Below, one piece after another: positions 34,901 to 39,500 of a stretch of 64,000 bases of DNA. Source of the stretch: an uncultured Bacteroidota bacterium (GTDB lineage: Bacteria > Bacteroidota > Bacteroidia > Flavobacteriales > Flavobacteriaceae); NCBI GenBank assembly GCA_902619855.1, contig CACNGE010000002.1:25575-89574 (forward strand), in the 5' to 3' direction. How positions within the stretch are numbered: the stretch's first letter is position 1; every line of letters starts with the position of its first letter. The notes under the pieces are model-generated. The model was not told where the DNA came from, searched no databases, and saw only the letters and a list, made by a program, of their open reading frames with translations. The translations under genes and the position numbers were made by a program.

Positions 34901-35817
34901 GTTGTTCCCACTTCGTGTGTTATTGTTGAGGACCCGTTCAATGTAATTGTTGGGTCTGTATCGTCTACAACATTAACTATTCTTACCTTTTGGGCTGCTG
35001 AATTCCCAGATTCGTCGCTGACATTGTATGTGACTGTGTACGAGCCAACAGTTGAGGTGTCAACAGTATTACCCCCAACTACAACTGCTAGTCCAGTATC
35101 ATAGTTATCTGTGGCTGTTGCGCCTTCATCATTATAGGTGGCACCTAAAGTAATTGTGGCTGGGTTATCGCCTGTGATGTCAATAGTTGGTGAAGTTGTG
35201 TCTACAACATTAACGATGCGTTGCACTGTACTAACATTTCCAGAGCTATCCAAAGCACTGTAGGTGATGGTGTAAGATGCTACTACTTCCTCAGTTACTG
35301 TTCCACTTGTGACAATAGAATTGGTAACTGAAAAGCTTGGGTCATAATTGTCAGTAGCCGTGGCGCCAAGCTCATAATAGGTAGATCCCACCTCAATCGA
35401 AATTGGACTTGAGCCTGTAATTGCAACAACAGGTGGTTGACTATCAACAACACGGATTATACGAGTTTTGCTCGCAGAATTTCCATCTGAATCTGTAACA
35501 CTGTAAATAACATTGTAATCCCCAATTACATTAGTGTTAACTCCTGAAACTCCAGAGACCGTAATGGCACTCGTCAAATCTGCATCAACATCTTCATCGT
35601 CCTGAGCAGTAGCTCCTAACTCTGAATAAATAGATCCAACTTCAATAATTTGGATATCAGTTACATTGAGTGTAATAACTGGAGGATTGACTAGGGAAGA
35701 GATTGTTGAACCACTAGGAAAGTTATTCGCCGAGACTGACAGCAAGCTGAAAAGACCAATAAAGTATGGCGCAACTAAACGAACTAAACGGTTTGAAATC
35801 GCTTCAGGTTTCATCAA
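13963..35817 (-). CDS. Giant (7284 aa) multidomain surface protein/adhesin with T9SS type B C-terminal sorting domain
   Basis: Single uninterrupted ORF; about 20 DUF5011/bacterial Ig-like repeats, about 37 PKD-like Cys-containing repeats, about 13 repeats of a third family, SprB-like repeats, PKD domain, and C-terminal MPNAFSPNGDNINEIIGPVF...GWDGENSDPSSNFYIYKI typical of gliding-motility-associated C-terminal domains. Confidence 0.95.
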   Translation of the reverse strand: MMKPEAISNRLVRLVAPYFIGLFSLLSVSANNFPSGSTISSLVNPPVITLNVTDIQIIEVGSIYSELGATAQDDEDVDADLTSAITVSGVSGVNTNVIGDYNVIYSVTDSDGNSASKTRIIRVVDSQPPVVAITGSSPISIEVGSTYYELGATATDNYDPSFSVTNSIVTSGTVTEEVVASYTITYSALDSSGNVSTVQRIVNVVDTTSPTIDITGDNPATITLGATYNDEGATATDNYDTGLAVVVGGNTVDTSTVGSYTVTYNVSDESGNSAAQKVRIVNVVDDTDPTITLNGSSTITHEVGTTYVDPGATANDNYDGDLSSEITTNINLNPNTLGTYTIEYTVEDSSNNIAQEQRTVQVVDTVDPLISLVGDTTVSIEFQMTYTDAGATAIDNYDGNLNNSLTSSSTVNTGVLGTYLFTYTVSDSSSNTALVSRTVSVVDTTPPVITLNGPDEVNLQVGDSYSDGGATAVDVHDGDVTSDISTVSSVDTSTVGVYYVTYTVSDNEGNNTQATRTVVVGSPPVISLQGANPLQLEAGSTYVELGANAFDIPDGDVSDQISISESINTSVLGSYSVQYSIIDSDGNSTVLFRAVQVSDTTSPSIELIGNEQMTIEVNGSFADPGATATDTFEGDLTDQISDSGTVDTTSLGNYTITYQVSDSSGNTAIVSREVSVSDTTAPVISLTGSSPVTIEVGTTYADEGATATDDFQGDLTASISDLSNVDSTTVGTYSVVYNVSDSSGNAANQVTRIVEVVDSQAPALSFVGGAAITHEAKTVFNIPNDVTATDVYDGDLTSAVVVSGIVNQDLVGSYNLSYSVTDGSGNTGQLSRTVNVVDTTNPEITLTGDNPLYINLGQTYIDPGYSASDNYDGNITSTVVESGLVDTSAEGTYFRNYNVSDSSSNAASQQIREVIVGSPPVITLNGNNPMYLEYQEVYVEPNATATDGGVNLSNSISISGSVNENQLGNYNIIYSVTDSDGNSVTETREVIVRDTTKPVITLNGDAAQTIEFGNSYNEEGAIATDNYDSSLAVTSSGTVNTSLLGTYTIDYQATDSQGNVADVVTRTVNLVDTQAPVMSLIGDLSQTIQVKSSYTELGVSTIDNYDLSIPFSSVTVTGSVDINTVGTYSIDYDVSDSSGNNAVTITRTVVVEDTEAPVIILAGDADITLEADSPYSDAGASVTDNYNTGLTASVDLSSLDLTTVGVYTLTYSVSDSSGNAATPVYRTITIVDTQAPTITLVGNPTIDIQAGTTYVDPGFTATDIYDGDLTAQVLVTGTVDTSILGAITLSYDVSDSSNNDAPTKTRTVRVVDTTKPVITLQGADEILLEVGDSFTEPGYTATDNYDGIITNNVIVANSVDTTTPGQYIITYNLVDSQGNIADEKTRTIVVGSPPNITLNGPSVITIEVGNIYTDQGALASDDDDGSLGSTSDTPSLISVNGVDDVNTGLIGIYYIQYSVTDSDGNTTIVQRTVNVVDTTPPTITLGDDSDIEIEVFSDPYVDNTIVTVSDNYDSATTLTPSDVVVTDNINENVVGTYTISFNLVDSSANAASTKIRTVRVVDTTAPELILIGDSTIFISKGSVYTEQGATATDNYDGVITGDVITSGNVNNNQIGTYTITYNVKDAAENLAAPIIRTVIVGPNVDATATPNPACFGETVTLGSTNTDLVDENGDAYRFEWSATPSTGTLLDTQHIITVSVTQNTIFRLEVYDVNDVLVGSDESEVEVNPLPVYTIQSNTTLCAGDTIDLGDGINAETGFTYQWSSLNGYSSTLANPPPHTPTADDTFTLTVTSDAGCQDTQSFDVVVVDKPVISFIDDDFTICEGETFTITTGVATVQNSDNYVWSAPAGHGSFDSPTSLTPIFTPSEVAENAGVVTLTLTATDQSPCTGSKSESITLNITPLGNISLSPVNAVVCSSEVIELDITGANYDATSLVASPVSAIVNTATNKIFYSPTNTDIVNGFVDITVNASPLSPCTLPLISPTQRINITPEAEVAIANSPLVVCYDPSTPQFFSLATIGATISNFDSFTWEDMGGGGSFSAGNTADPMSWSYQPGSNAIDTGSTQLKLTAVPNNPCSSTPEMEAFLTVILDQNPEIIVKTGDKILCEGVFNEITSDIIDYENDTLSSFAWTGGDGTFVSSSSKFPFYRPGPTDLSTGVVTLVVTVTPDSGGCSTAVSQPIEFIVNKNKIVNLGPSIDMCESDGTIFLEGDFITDSSSPPNVINPTTGITWGILNNDGDGTFSETTALNPVYTPGTLDIDRGQVTLQMTYNDGSCNDISDTVILNIVRTPFADLGTDIEICAGESLPIIGTIVRPAGASIQWGVIPDASGLSLQNDTSLFPTLVADSNASGTYQLTLQVNPEIIDGVNCGAQIVESVDVQVTPPPTVQLTGNPVICQGNDFTYDVNEITIAATNSSGFVWSTLGDGTFDGGNTTSTLERPTYTPGNSDINAGNVDLRLDVLPNADCHTGEYFDTINLEITPVPSIQGPNEIEFCKTNPLVVDIGSYLSLDNQNQFSYVWTSSSGVAAGTFSGSGLSATYTPSSFDIDRKSVVLTLVATQASCSASATKNITVYFLDLPEVDAGPDEVILCEDEVNYQTVGSYTVDPRVTSGVSYVWSTSGDGEFSPSNTETDPLYIPGPNDRLKRKVDNNSVGVQLTFKLVSTGTCEVEIQDSVELFFEPKPEISLPADFEICGNLTPSLSANVNGFVDESSYFWTTSGDGTFNGSDQNTSTDDTPTYFPGTNDLSTGNVTITVSVNGKNACSSTTVQDSQTITFIAQPTAEAGPDTTICETGGVIDVENTVAEPATNYSQLEWTIVDGSTFGTINNANTLSPELIPAADAVTQGFVTLQLTVYPTNHSTCDQTSGLCCGVATDTVRVNIQKEPVILIPSNQEICQNDTFTIFNDQVQIQNIPSYTIQWTHDGAGVLTNSDTLTPTYTPTTSETGDVTLTMSITPANPNVCTGLDPVVRSFVLTIEPLPVVYAGDDITLCQGEIHTTQSADVDFTTNFQWSHDGFGSFTPNNSSENVTYTPNDQDYVRGYVVLTLTATPEGNCTGKPDVVDSFRITYSPPPTVEVLVGDTNADGVEEYPSSFCGSESYTFDAAQVVGQNVVSYNWETIGGDGTFSDDTDEQTPTYTPGDGDKANGSVTMRVTAVGQGGCAVDTFDFDLTILPEPSLDLLSSPSSVCINSTINLEATTNLLAGDYNILWSVNPADGVITQGGNTLTPTFEPNRTGIATITATLSSNDPCATQNIIKTIDVDVVGLPEITANTFPADDEICFDERVTISGVTTNAFVDRVEWQARDENGNLVGTFSNATILNPLYTPEPFTSTELNENQVVTLTMTAYAITPCTADTLKSFTLTLTPAPKVNNADTLWGTASVCAGENDLYTTEVADLSHYESYAWTSATSADGEWFNQNSLQPSYRPSQDEIDAGEFTLVLTVNGNGVCDQIQEQKTIQIVDVPIVDLPTSLEVCHPATPFDPVIGFELTPDVLANFAPSAASTTGIKWSTGGSGFFSNNVLDAINNVNDLGDPSNSYSTIYYPSSDDYTNGQVIITLTAYPESPCATAITDAMTLTFTEEPTVNVGGPYSICEDGTTIDLIGTVINGNGLEWSTSTNGIFQNSGGSSSTVGNTTYELGSDDYTNGFVTLTLTAGGNGVCGSKTEQITIPITKKPVVEDPLGDIELCVGEIYEFAEISVVNYESYVWSTTDGNGTLTNTTSDSTGILKYTPDSNNLDTGTLEFYLTVTPVDPCLTPVTFTKRLIYYPEIEVNVQDPFEFCQDEGDSFTVTATANNYSNVQWSVLSPGSGVLTNSTNLEVTYEPSNADWRRGDVTLELTVQPDPIDICGPTTRQIVVDLIADPQVDISASLDGSGSDDAVICLGQAHLITVVKDYTYDQDQLGPQRKSTYVWTTNGLGIIDYDPNDPTNNVTYLPDPADTVVDLTLTVTNPEDTTVVGGCDRITSDTLTLTVTPNPTADAGPNQTLCVGDDIVVAGTVTNEDSIQWAAYFNDTYLTTPETASGIFTTTGDYSTVFTPASDGVYQDAISRGGIVIELTAVSENSCGEVSDFMVAQFDQKPVILFGDQNGNGLIDGLESDITEITFCEGQSIDLSFIYPNVLNGQNYRWTSPSTGGTFNGNSTSNILNPIYEPSQNDIDTGSVVLRLEVDPTGACSSITDEQFFKEITVLIESNPTLDVIPVHEVCEVYFDPVANELKPTLFTIPGTTTNYPENIEWVTVPAVNNPYALIISGTENSLEPTVEIKSDQIPNDGAQVTLRAIVSSNCGTNQIIKDVLLNINPKPYMEINTSEEVCKGDNSYTLNTSPNPEVDYYQNVLWYVKSGNGILEKSTKTSLTPTYIPAANETGDVIITLTYDAVGECTFSSFIDYTLRIVDEPSVSLEPLSGQMFACNDDDYVLIQGTTSNSSKVSFSTINAAGTFYTDIDLTIESSELNLNGDEGEVFNIYFQPTNEDKESGSVDVIVTAEPIGVNCPQNAIDVVNIEFNLAPIVDAGPEEIFVCDDSPVIILENAIVSNEVSFAWSTTGSGTFEGDPLNRTYIPSVSDLSRDSAADPIILTLSAVGKDGCSEASDEIRFTINKSPTVDIPFDNYEHCALQDLDLSLLSSEIKAFNYSQVEWSHDGEGDFVNSNILKPIYKPEGSDFNRIVTLTVIVYGEGGCSAKTVEDKFEVEFSQPASVDYQIEGVTLTENLEICEGEDSILLDGVVYENVTTSNWTISPNTIDGYIGSGYFLNNGDITQPASYFPTETDFNNGKVTLTITVSNEGDCDPVDKSIVLDLIKRPVITTNNTLFSVCESDPQVQITGVNYINAGKLSVDPLSPDDILWTIVRYPDPVNSYKGQGEIQPGTETTNTPIYIPAGNDFDNSVFLQLTVNGQGDCPNFIDTKIFEIRFVDEVIIDAGSPGSICEGEDFQVSGAQISGISINNVVWRAVRRVTGGPDVPADGSFDYPNSLLPIYTPGPQDIANGEVKLILESTGASNVCGNDDDYVLVQIDPIVDVYAGPDFEFCSTYNGGVIDINGWSSRFNSSSWVKVNLDGTETTTGITEIGDADVRYTLQPEDISDGSVTLRITSSGSGQCSVSGVDDVTITISEGVNESNSSAGELGSICSGESFPININNDVFLDIDGSDIESIEWKKGAGANGDITNPTSLLGAVYVPSTTDSNVTLELHVTLKSLPAVSYTMPDGRNGVYNFNCNPRTVILTKELIVASDLINSGASISGGDNPICTDAAFEEFSITNLDNAITYNWTIPSNATLVDTIGDGKTIHVSFENYTQNVDESITVTATNGCSGQVITLNKDIEIYSEPLLTLDSATSTEAQELCLGDDIVDIVYLLDGGAKNLQSELEITFFDGANEISALNLPISNFSFDQLSNVVTTSGKYTDATQAGIYTYQIKYADTESCFTTDILAQGSLTLRAPPTLSLSSVSSSENQGPICSGDDIIPIEYDNTGVSVMISWSTGAKPIGIDYNQNANPFVISGSPVVQPGEASSTFTYTIIPIDSSGCEGLPQSGSIIVDAPSPVEPSNLNLNNEIYCEGENVSFTFFLSDNLTAPLPITYTTQDYDISGAPDGPADISGINPPGFVPYWDFNQSKLIISGAPSSGPNVRRSYSFEIDISSQANACTTALTTNPGGSFFISQSPTLSLYGNQLDISGSLEFTGNKNQALCESIPLKPIFIKVDGTNNAPVATGLPIGISQPTPHPDDPTVYILEGTPSNSNSENEYNYEIVLESEYGCTETFTGTIYLDKNYDIILESAPLTANQEICGNSNLQPISYRYTPGIADADVSWSVYEIGNPTVTNNQKPSGISVNDSGSVITIDGSASAIDINGDGTINQNIVSFTILTTTPNGCTDTSGNLVQESESGEFKVTPLPTLVRTSPSATASKCEGEYIEIEFEASSNVQPIISWSQNLVGNNLIVEPDTNNVWRIKGTIDNITDNLSLDYSLIMKDITSQCESVPVLGTVYVENKHELNLISGSNLQDICEGSDINPIVYEYSGGASSVQTSTLPSGLTPFIDSSNKTITISGTPTSQISADTQKVFTIQTLGSGGLCEKVIDTIKINLTPKPRFANAALNYIVCEGESLPNIEFGLLDGANEVNVSWDKNPSGIIDDPVDFTIPSNPIFRFSGTPTGVTEDTVYTYTLTAFNSLTNCQSDSIQGTITVENSHQLTRNIGPAEQEICEGEDIQQIVYQWGGGATSAQVIGLPAGLRVDTDSNNNTVTISGSPTMLLTQDENLEFVVQSINNSDSCNAKVDTLSVRMIKKPSIQISSGSRVQTGICEGDSIAPIEFRIFDGATNPVIVWDNNISPPGSVYLEETDTANGIYTLQGAVDGFANDQTYNYSIKSINQSKGCESIEITGSLSVQKGHKLVRTQGSNNQTICEGEAIEPITFKFSEGAVSASPVNIPPGLDWIINGDELLISGIPISTDVDELTIKTFVVESIGNSCTPDPQTVTISIEPDAEVNLESPAQTRIQDVCQGFAIEDITYSFAGGAVDVIWNGLPSGLEIEKVYDLIDPDKISRLDITGTPNIAVLTDTTFDYTIKALNSNGCNQQEQSGSITVKANAELSLLSTSLSQNQTVCVGEDILPINIGYENSLPPSVSGMPAGLYTDNATPGVLKIRGQVDDLQLGNPNRTITVVGTNTNGCQSQEIIININVEPSFDIKPAIEVQNPLDVGNPSGASFVKNITCYDSNDGEILVNLEGGSSTTVYNYVWNGPNNYVNTTQNNHIKNLSKGTYIVEVEAQGARGCSITQTYTITEPEPINIIENEIRPVTCTGSEDGLISVTVNGGNDNFYRNFIWEVLQENQSCTTYTIRLRDNDNDGIFDIIDADKNNDGILDEPGTDDNANGIIDDADNDTNYSFGIVRYQSCDGLDVKNNIIRGEFSANGIYQICAIPNTVSAEATLDHDLDPSTQPIAPVTISGGTSSCSAGTWTRIDRLKGSSLASGLDEGIYRLTVVEGPDLNDIESNDLESLRNNPDMCIEERIFELPKDQILYGSVRVDDTYCSLSGGYIDIDVNQSAGDIYFIYDGVRVPSTDVEIIAAEFAINTYRVLIQNPNSNGSFEIRNATGCGVVVAQDLLDTNVITPIINYSSPELEKYGTISERSNVLFTLAGNTSYYRVEWDFGDASPIAAGERVSHQYFADGTYTVTVYVYNASGCYTSSTKEIIIGKGYTILMPNAFSPNGDNINEIIGPVFTGLKAVEFYIYNNQGILIYQEFVSEDNLSPNGTIEIMGWDGENSDPSSNFYIYKIIGTRINEELVTRTGTVFLIE
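13966..14262 (-). other. T9SS type B sorting (CHU_C/gliding motility-associated C-terminal) domain region of the giant protein
   Basis: ILMPNAFSPNGDNINEIIGPVFTGLKAVEFYIYNNQGILIYQE... to C-terminus. Confidence 0.9.
14265..14470 (-). other. PKD domain of the giant protein
   Basis: YYRVEWDFGDASPIAAGERVSHQYFADGTYTVTVYVYNASGC. Confidence 0.8.
15490..15735 (-). other. SprB-type repeat of the giant protein
   Basis: ITCYDSNDGEILVNLEGGSSTTVYNYVWNGPNNYVNTTQNNHIKNLSKGTYIVEVEAQGARGCSITQTYTITEP. Confidence 0.8.
15830..19850 (-). repeat. Third repeat family in the giant protein (about 13 copies, CEGE..PI.Y...GLP.G....ISGTP type)
   Basis: Recurring ICEGEDIxPIxY - GLPxGL - xISGxP - TYxYTI - C units of roughly 100 aa. 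Confidence 0.75.
20100..30895 (-). repeat. PKD-like Cys-containing repeats in the giant protein (about 37 copies)
   Basis: Recurring ICxGE - W(S/T)xxGDGTF - xxTYTPGxxDxxxGxVTLTLTAxxxxxC units of roughly 95 aa. Confidence 0.8.
30897..35685 (-). repeat. Tandem DUF5011/bacterial Ig-like repeats in the giant protein (about 20 copies)
   Basis: Recurring DTTxPVITLxGxxxxxIEVGxxYxDxGATATDNYDGDLT...GxYxITYxVSDSSGNxAxxxRTVxVVD units of about 79 aa. Confidence 0.9.
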
Positions 35818-35866
35818 GTCCTTGGTTCAAATTTTAGCTAAATTAGTCAATAAATTTTTTATACAC

Positions 35867-35974
35867 TGTAAAACCACTGATTTTAACACCTTTACAAAAC
35901 AAAAAAAGCCCCCCATTTTCAGGAAAGCTTCTCATTGGCTCTCTTACGAACCTCTTGAAAACCAGTGGTTTACA
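35867..35974. repeat. Spaced inverted repeat in the upstream region of the giant gene
   Basis: TGTAAAACCACTG (35867-35879) versus CAGTGGTTTACA (35963-35974); 12 bp complementary with one bulged A. Confidence 0.6.
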
Positions 35975-36017
35975 AGCAACACAACATCTTAAAATCTTTA
36001 CTTTTCAAAGTAATTTG

Positions 36018-36091
36018 CGGTCTGGACGGGACTCGAACCCGCGACCCCATGCGTGACAGGCATGTATTCTAACCAACTGAACTACCAGACC
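36018..36091 (-). tRNA. tRNA-Asp (anticodon GTC)
   Basis: Reverse strand GGTCTGGTAGTTCAGTTGGTTAGAATACATGCCTGTCACGCATGGGGTCGCGGGTTCGAGTCCCGTCCAGACCG; 7-bp acceptor stem and G discriminator. Confidence 0.96.
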
Positions 36092-36154
36092 TAGTCGTGC
36101 GGCTGCAAATATACATCGCATTTTTCATAACACAAACACTCTTACCAAAGTATC

Positions 36155-36472
36155 CTATAATGCACCCTCAATGGCATCTGCATACACTTGTTTCGGAGAT
36201 ACCCCTACTTTTCGATCAACCAACTCTCCATTCTTAAACAACAGGACTGTGGGTATGTTGCGAACGCCATATTTTGCAGCAAATTCTTGGTTGCTGTCAA
36301 CATCCACCTTGCCAACAACTGCTTTGCCGTCGTATTCGTTGCTCAGCTCATCAATGATGGGTCCAACCATGCGGCAAGGACCACACCATGCTGCCCAAAA
36401 ATCAACCAATACAGGTTTGTCTGACTGCAATACTACTGAATCAAAAGTTGCATCTGTTATTTCTAAAGCCAT
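36155..36472 (-). CDS. trxA: Thioredoxin
   Basis: VLVDFWAAWCGPCRMVGPIIDEL; start taken at internal ATG (MALEITDATFD). Confidence 0.95.
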   Translation of the reverse strand: MALEITDATFDSVVLQSDKPVLVDFWAAWCGPCRMVGPIIDELSNEYDGKAVVGKVDVDSNQEFAAKYGVRNIPTVLLFKNGELVDRKVGVSPKQVYADAIEGAL

Positions 36473-36564
36473 TTTTATTTTTTTTATGCCACAAAAATAC
36501 TGTTTTAAAATCTTTTTCAACTCAAAAATAAGTGATTTTACCTACCCCATTTTTCGTAAAATTA

Positions 36565-39500
36565 CTAATTCAGCTTAAAATGAATTTGCTGTTTATCCAA
36601 ATCTTCTAACAGCTCCTTACTGATGTTTATTTTCTTCTTTCGACTGTGCATAACAAGTTTGATTTGTTCATTCAATTCATAAAATGCAATATCGAGTTTG
36701 TGATTTCCCTTGTGGGCTTTTATGGTTTTACTCAAATTCGACAACTTTTCCTTTTCAAACTGATTAATATTGATTTTTAAAGTGAGTTTTTTTGCATAGG
36801 TACTTATGGTATCCTGCAACTGTCGAAAATCGATAAATTGAACACGTGGATCACCCTTCTTTCCTGTATCCTGATTCATCCAACCAGGTCGTACAAAGGC
36901 CTTGACATGAACAAAATTATTTTCTACCAAATGATGGCGAAATTTTAAATACTCTTCTCCAAAAATTCGAAAGCTAAAGGTATCTTCAAAGTCCTCCAAT
37001 TGAAATATTGCCCATCCCTTTCCGTTTTTGGATACCCGATGATCGACCTCCCCTATGATACCCCCAAATGTCAATTCCTTATTCACCAATGGAGCCAATT
37101 CGTTAAACAACCTAACGCGTGCATTGCAAAAATGAGTGAAACTATGAGAAAAATCATCTAGCGGATGCCCTGAAAGATAAATCCCAACCACTTCTTTTTC
37201 TTGCTTCAATTCGTGCAGTTTTCCCCATGGTTCACAATCTGGCATTTCCGGCTCGCTTAAAGATAACCCATTTTCGTCTCCAAACATGCTGACTTGAGAT
37301 GAGTTTTGATGCTTCTGATAATTGGCCCCAAACCGAAGTACTTTTTCCAAAAAAGAAACCCCGTCCCCTTTGTCTTGAAAGTATTGCGCTCGGTGGTCGT
37401 CGCTCAAGGAATCTAGACCCCCCGCAAGGATCAAGCCATCAAATGTTTTCTTGTTGACAGCACGCAAATCCACACGCTTCACCATGTCGAAAAGTGAATG
37501 ATATGACTTCTCTTTTCTGCCTTCAACTATACTGTCAACTGCCCCACGACCTACGCCCTTAATAGCTCCCATTCCAAACCTAATGGCATTGTCATTGTTC
37601 ACTGTAAACTTGTAAAAAGATTCATTGACGTCAGGACCCAAAACTGGAATGCCCATGCGTCTGCACTCTTCCATAAAAAAGCTCACTTGCTTAATGTCGT
37701 TCATGTTGTTGGAGAGCACAGCTGCCATATACTCTGCTGGATAATTCGCCTTCAGGAATGCCGTTTGGTAGGCAATCCAAGCATAGCATGTAGAGTGTGA
37801 CTTGTTAAACGCATAAGAGGCAAAGGCTTCCCAATCCTTCCATATTTTCTCAAGAATTTCTGCATCATAACCCCTATCTTTGCCGCCATTGATAAATTTT
37901 GGTTTAAGTTTTTCAAGTAATGAGAAAATCTTTTTCCCCATGGCTTTTCTCAAAACATCTGCCTCACCCTTCGTAAAACCAGCTAAATCCTGTGACAACA
38001 ACATCACCTGCTCTTGATAGACAGTGATGCCATAGGTCTGCTTCAAGTGTTGCTGCATTTCTGGCAGATCATATTGGATTTTTTCTTCGCCATTTTTTCG
38101 ACGAATAAAACTGGGGATATACTCCAAGGGTCCTGGACGATACAATGCATTCATAGCGATGAGATCCTCAAATTTGTTTGGTTTAAGCTCTCGCAAATAG
38201 CGTTGCATGCCTACACTTTCATACTGAAAAATTCCAACAGTTTCTCCGCGCTGAAACAAGCTGTATGTCGGCTCATCATCCAAAGGGAAATCATCTGGAT
38301 TCAGACTCACATTGTGCCGATACTTGATTAACTTTACAGTGTCTTTGATCAGTGTGAGTGTTTTGAGACCTAAAAAGTCCATTTTCAATAGGCCTGCACT
38401 TTCCACAACTGCATTGTCATACTGCGTCACAACCAAATCCGAATCCTTTGCAGTGGCGACAGGCACCAAATTACTGATGTCTTCAGGGGTGATAATCACC
38501 CCACAAGCATGGGTGCCAGTATTGCGCAAAGAACCTTCCAAAATTTTTGCCTGATTCAATGTTTCTGCCTCTAAGTCATCTCCATTTGCAATGTCTTTCA
38601 ATTGCTCTACTCGTTGAAATTCATCCGACCGAAGTTCTTCTTTCAAAGAGGTGATTTCTTTCGTAAAAATGGAGTTGAGTTTAACATTGGGTATCAGCTT
38701 GGCGAGGCGATCAGCATCGGCCAGAGGTAAGTCTAACACACGAGCAGTATCCCGAACAGATGACTTTGCTGCCATTGTACCATAGGTGACAATTTGGGCC
38801 ACCTGATTTGACCCATATTTTTCGATCACGTAGTCCATCACTTTTGATCGACCTTCATCGTCAAAATCGATATCGATGTCTGGCATACTTACACGATCAG
38901 GATTCAAAAAACGCTCAAAAAGCAAATCGTACTCAATGGGGTCTATGTTTGTGATTTGTAAACAATAAGCAACCACCGATCCTGCTGCAGAACCACGCCC
39001 AGGCCCCACAGAAACATCTAATGAACGAGCTGCTGCAATCAAATCTTGGACAATCAAGAAATATCCAGGGTATCCTGTGTTTTCAATGACGCTTAATTCA
39101 AAATCAATTCGTTCCTGAATCCCTTTTGAAATCTCTCCATAACGAGACTTTGCACCTTGTTGGGTCAGATGCTTTAAGTATTTGTTCTCTCCCCTTTTAC
39201 CACCATCTTTTTGATCGTCAGCTACGATAAATTCATCAGGAATGTCAAACTTTGGGAGAAGTACTTCACGCGCCAAAACAATGGGCTCTATTTTTTTGAT
39301 AATTTCTTGAATGTTGTGAATCGCCTCTGGTAGATCTGAAAACAGTTCACTCATCTGTTGAGGGGACTTAAAATAGTACTCCTGATTCGGAAGTCCATAG
39401 CGATAACCTCGACCTCTTCCGATGGGTGTTGACTGCTTTTCTCCTTCTTTGACACACAACAAAATATCATGCGCATTGGCTTCCTCCTTCTTCAAATAAT

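Noticed and set aside
13963-35817. Possibility that the giant repeat region is a CRISPR array or a collapsed nucleotide tandem repeat
   Set aside because: Repeats are at protein level, in frame and divergent at DNA level; no short identical repeats with unique spacers
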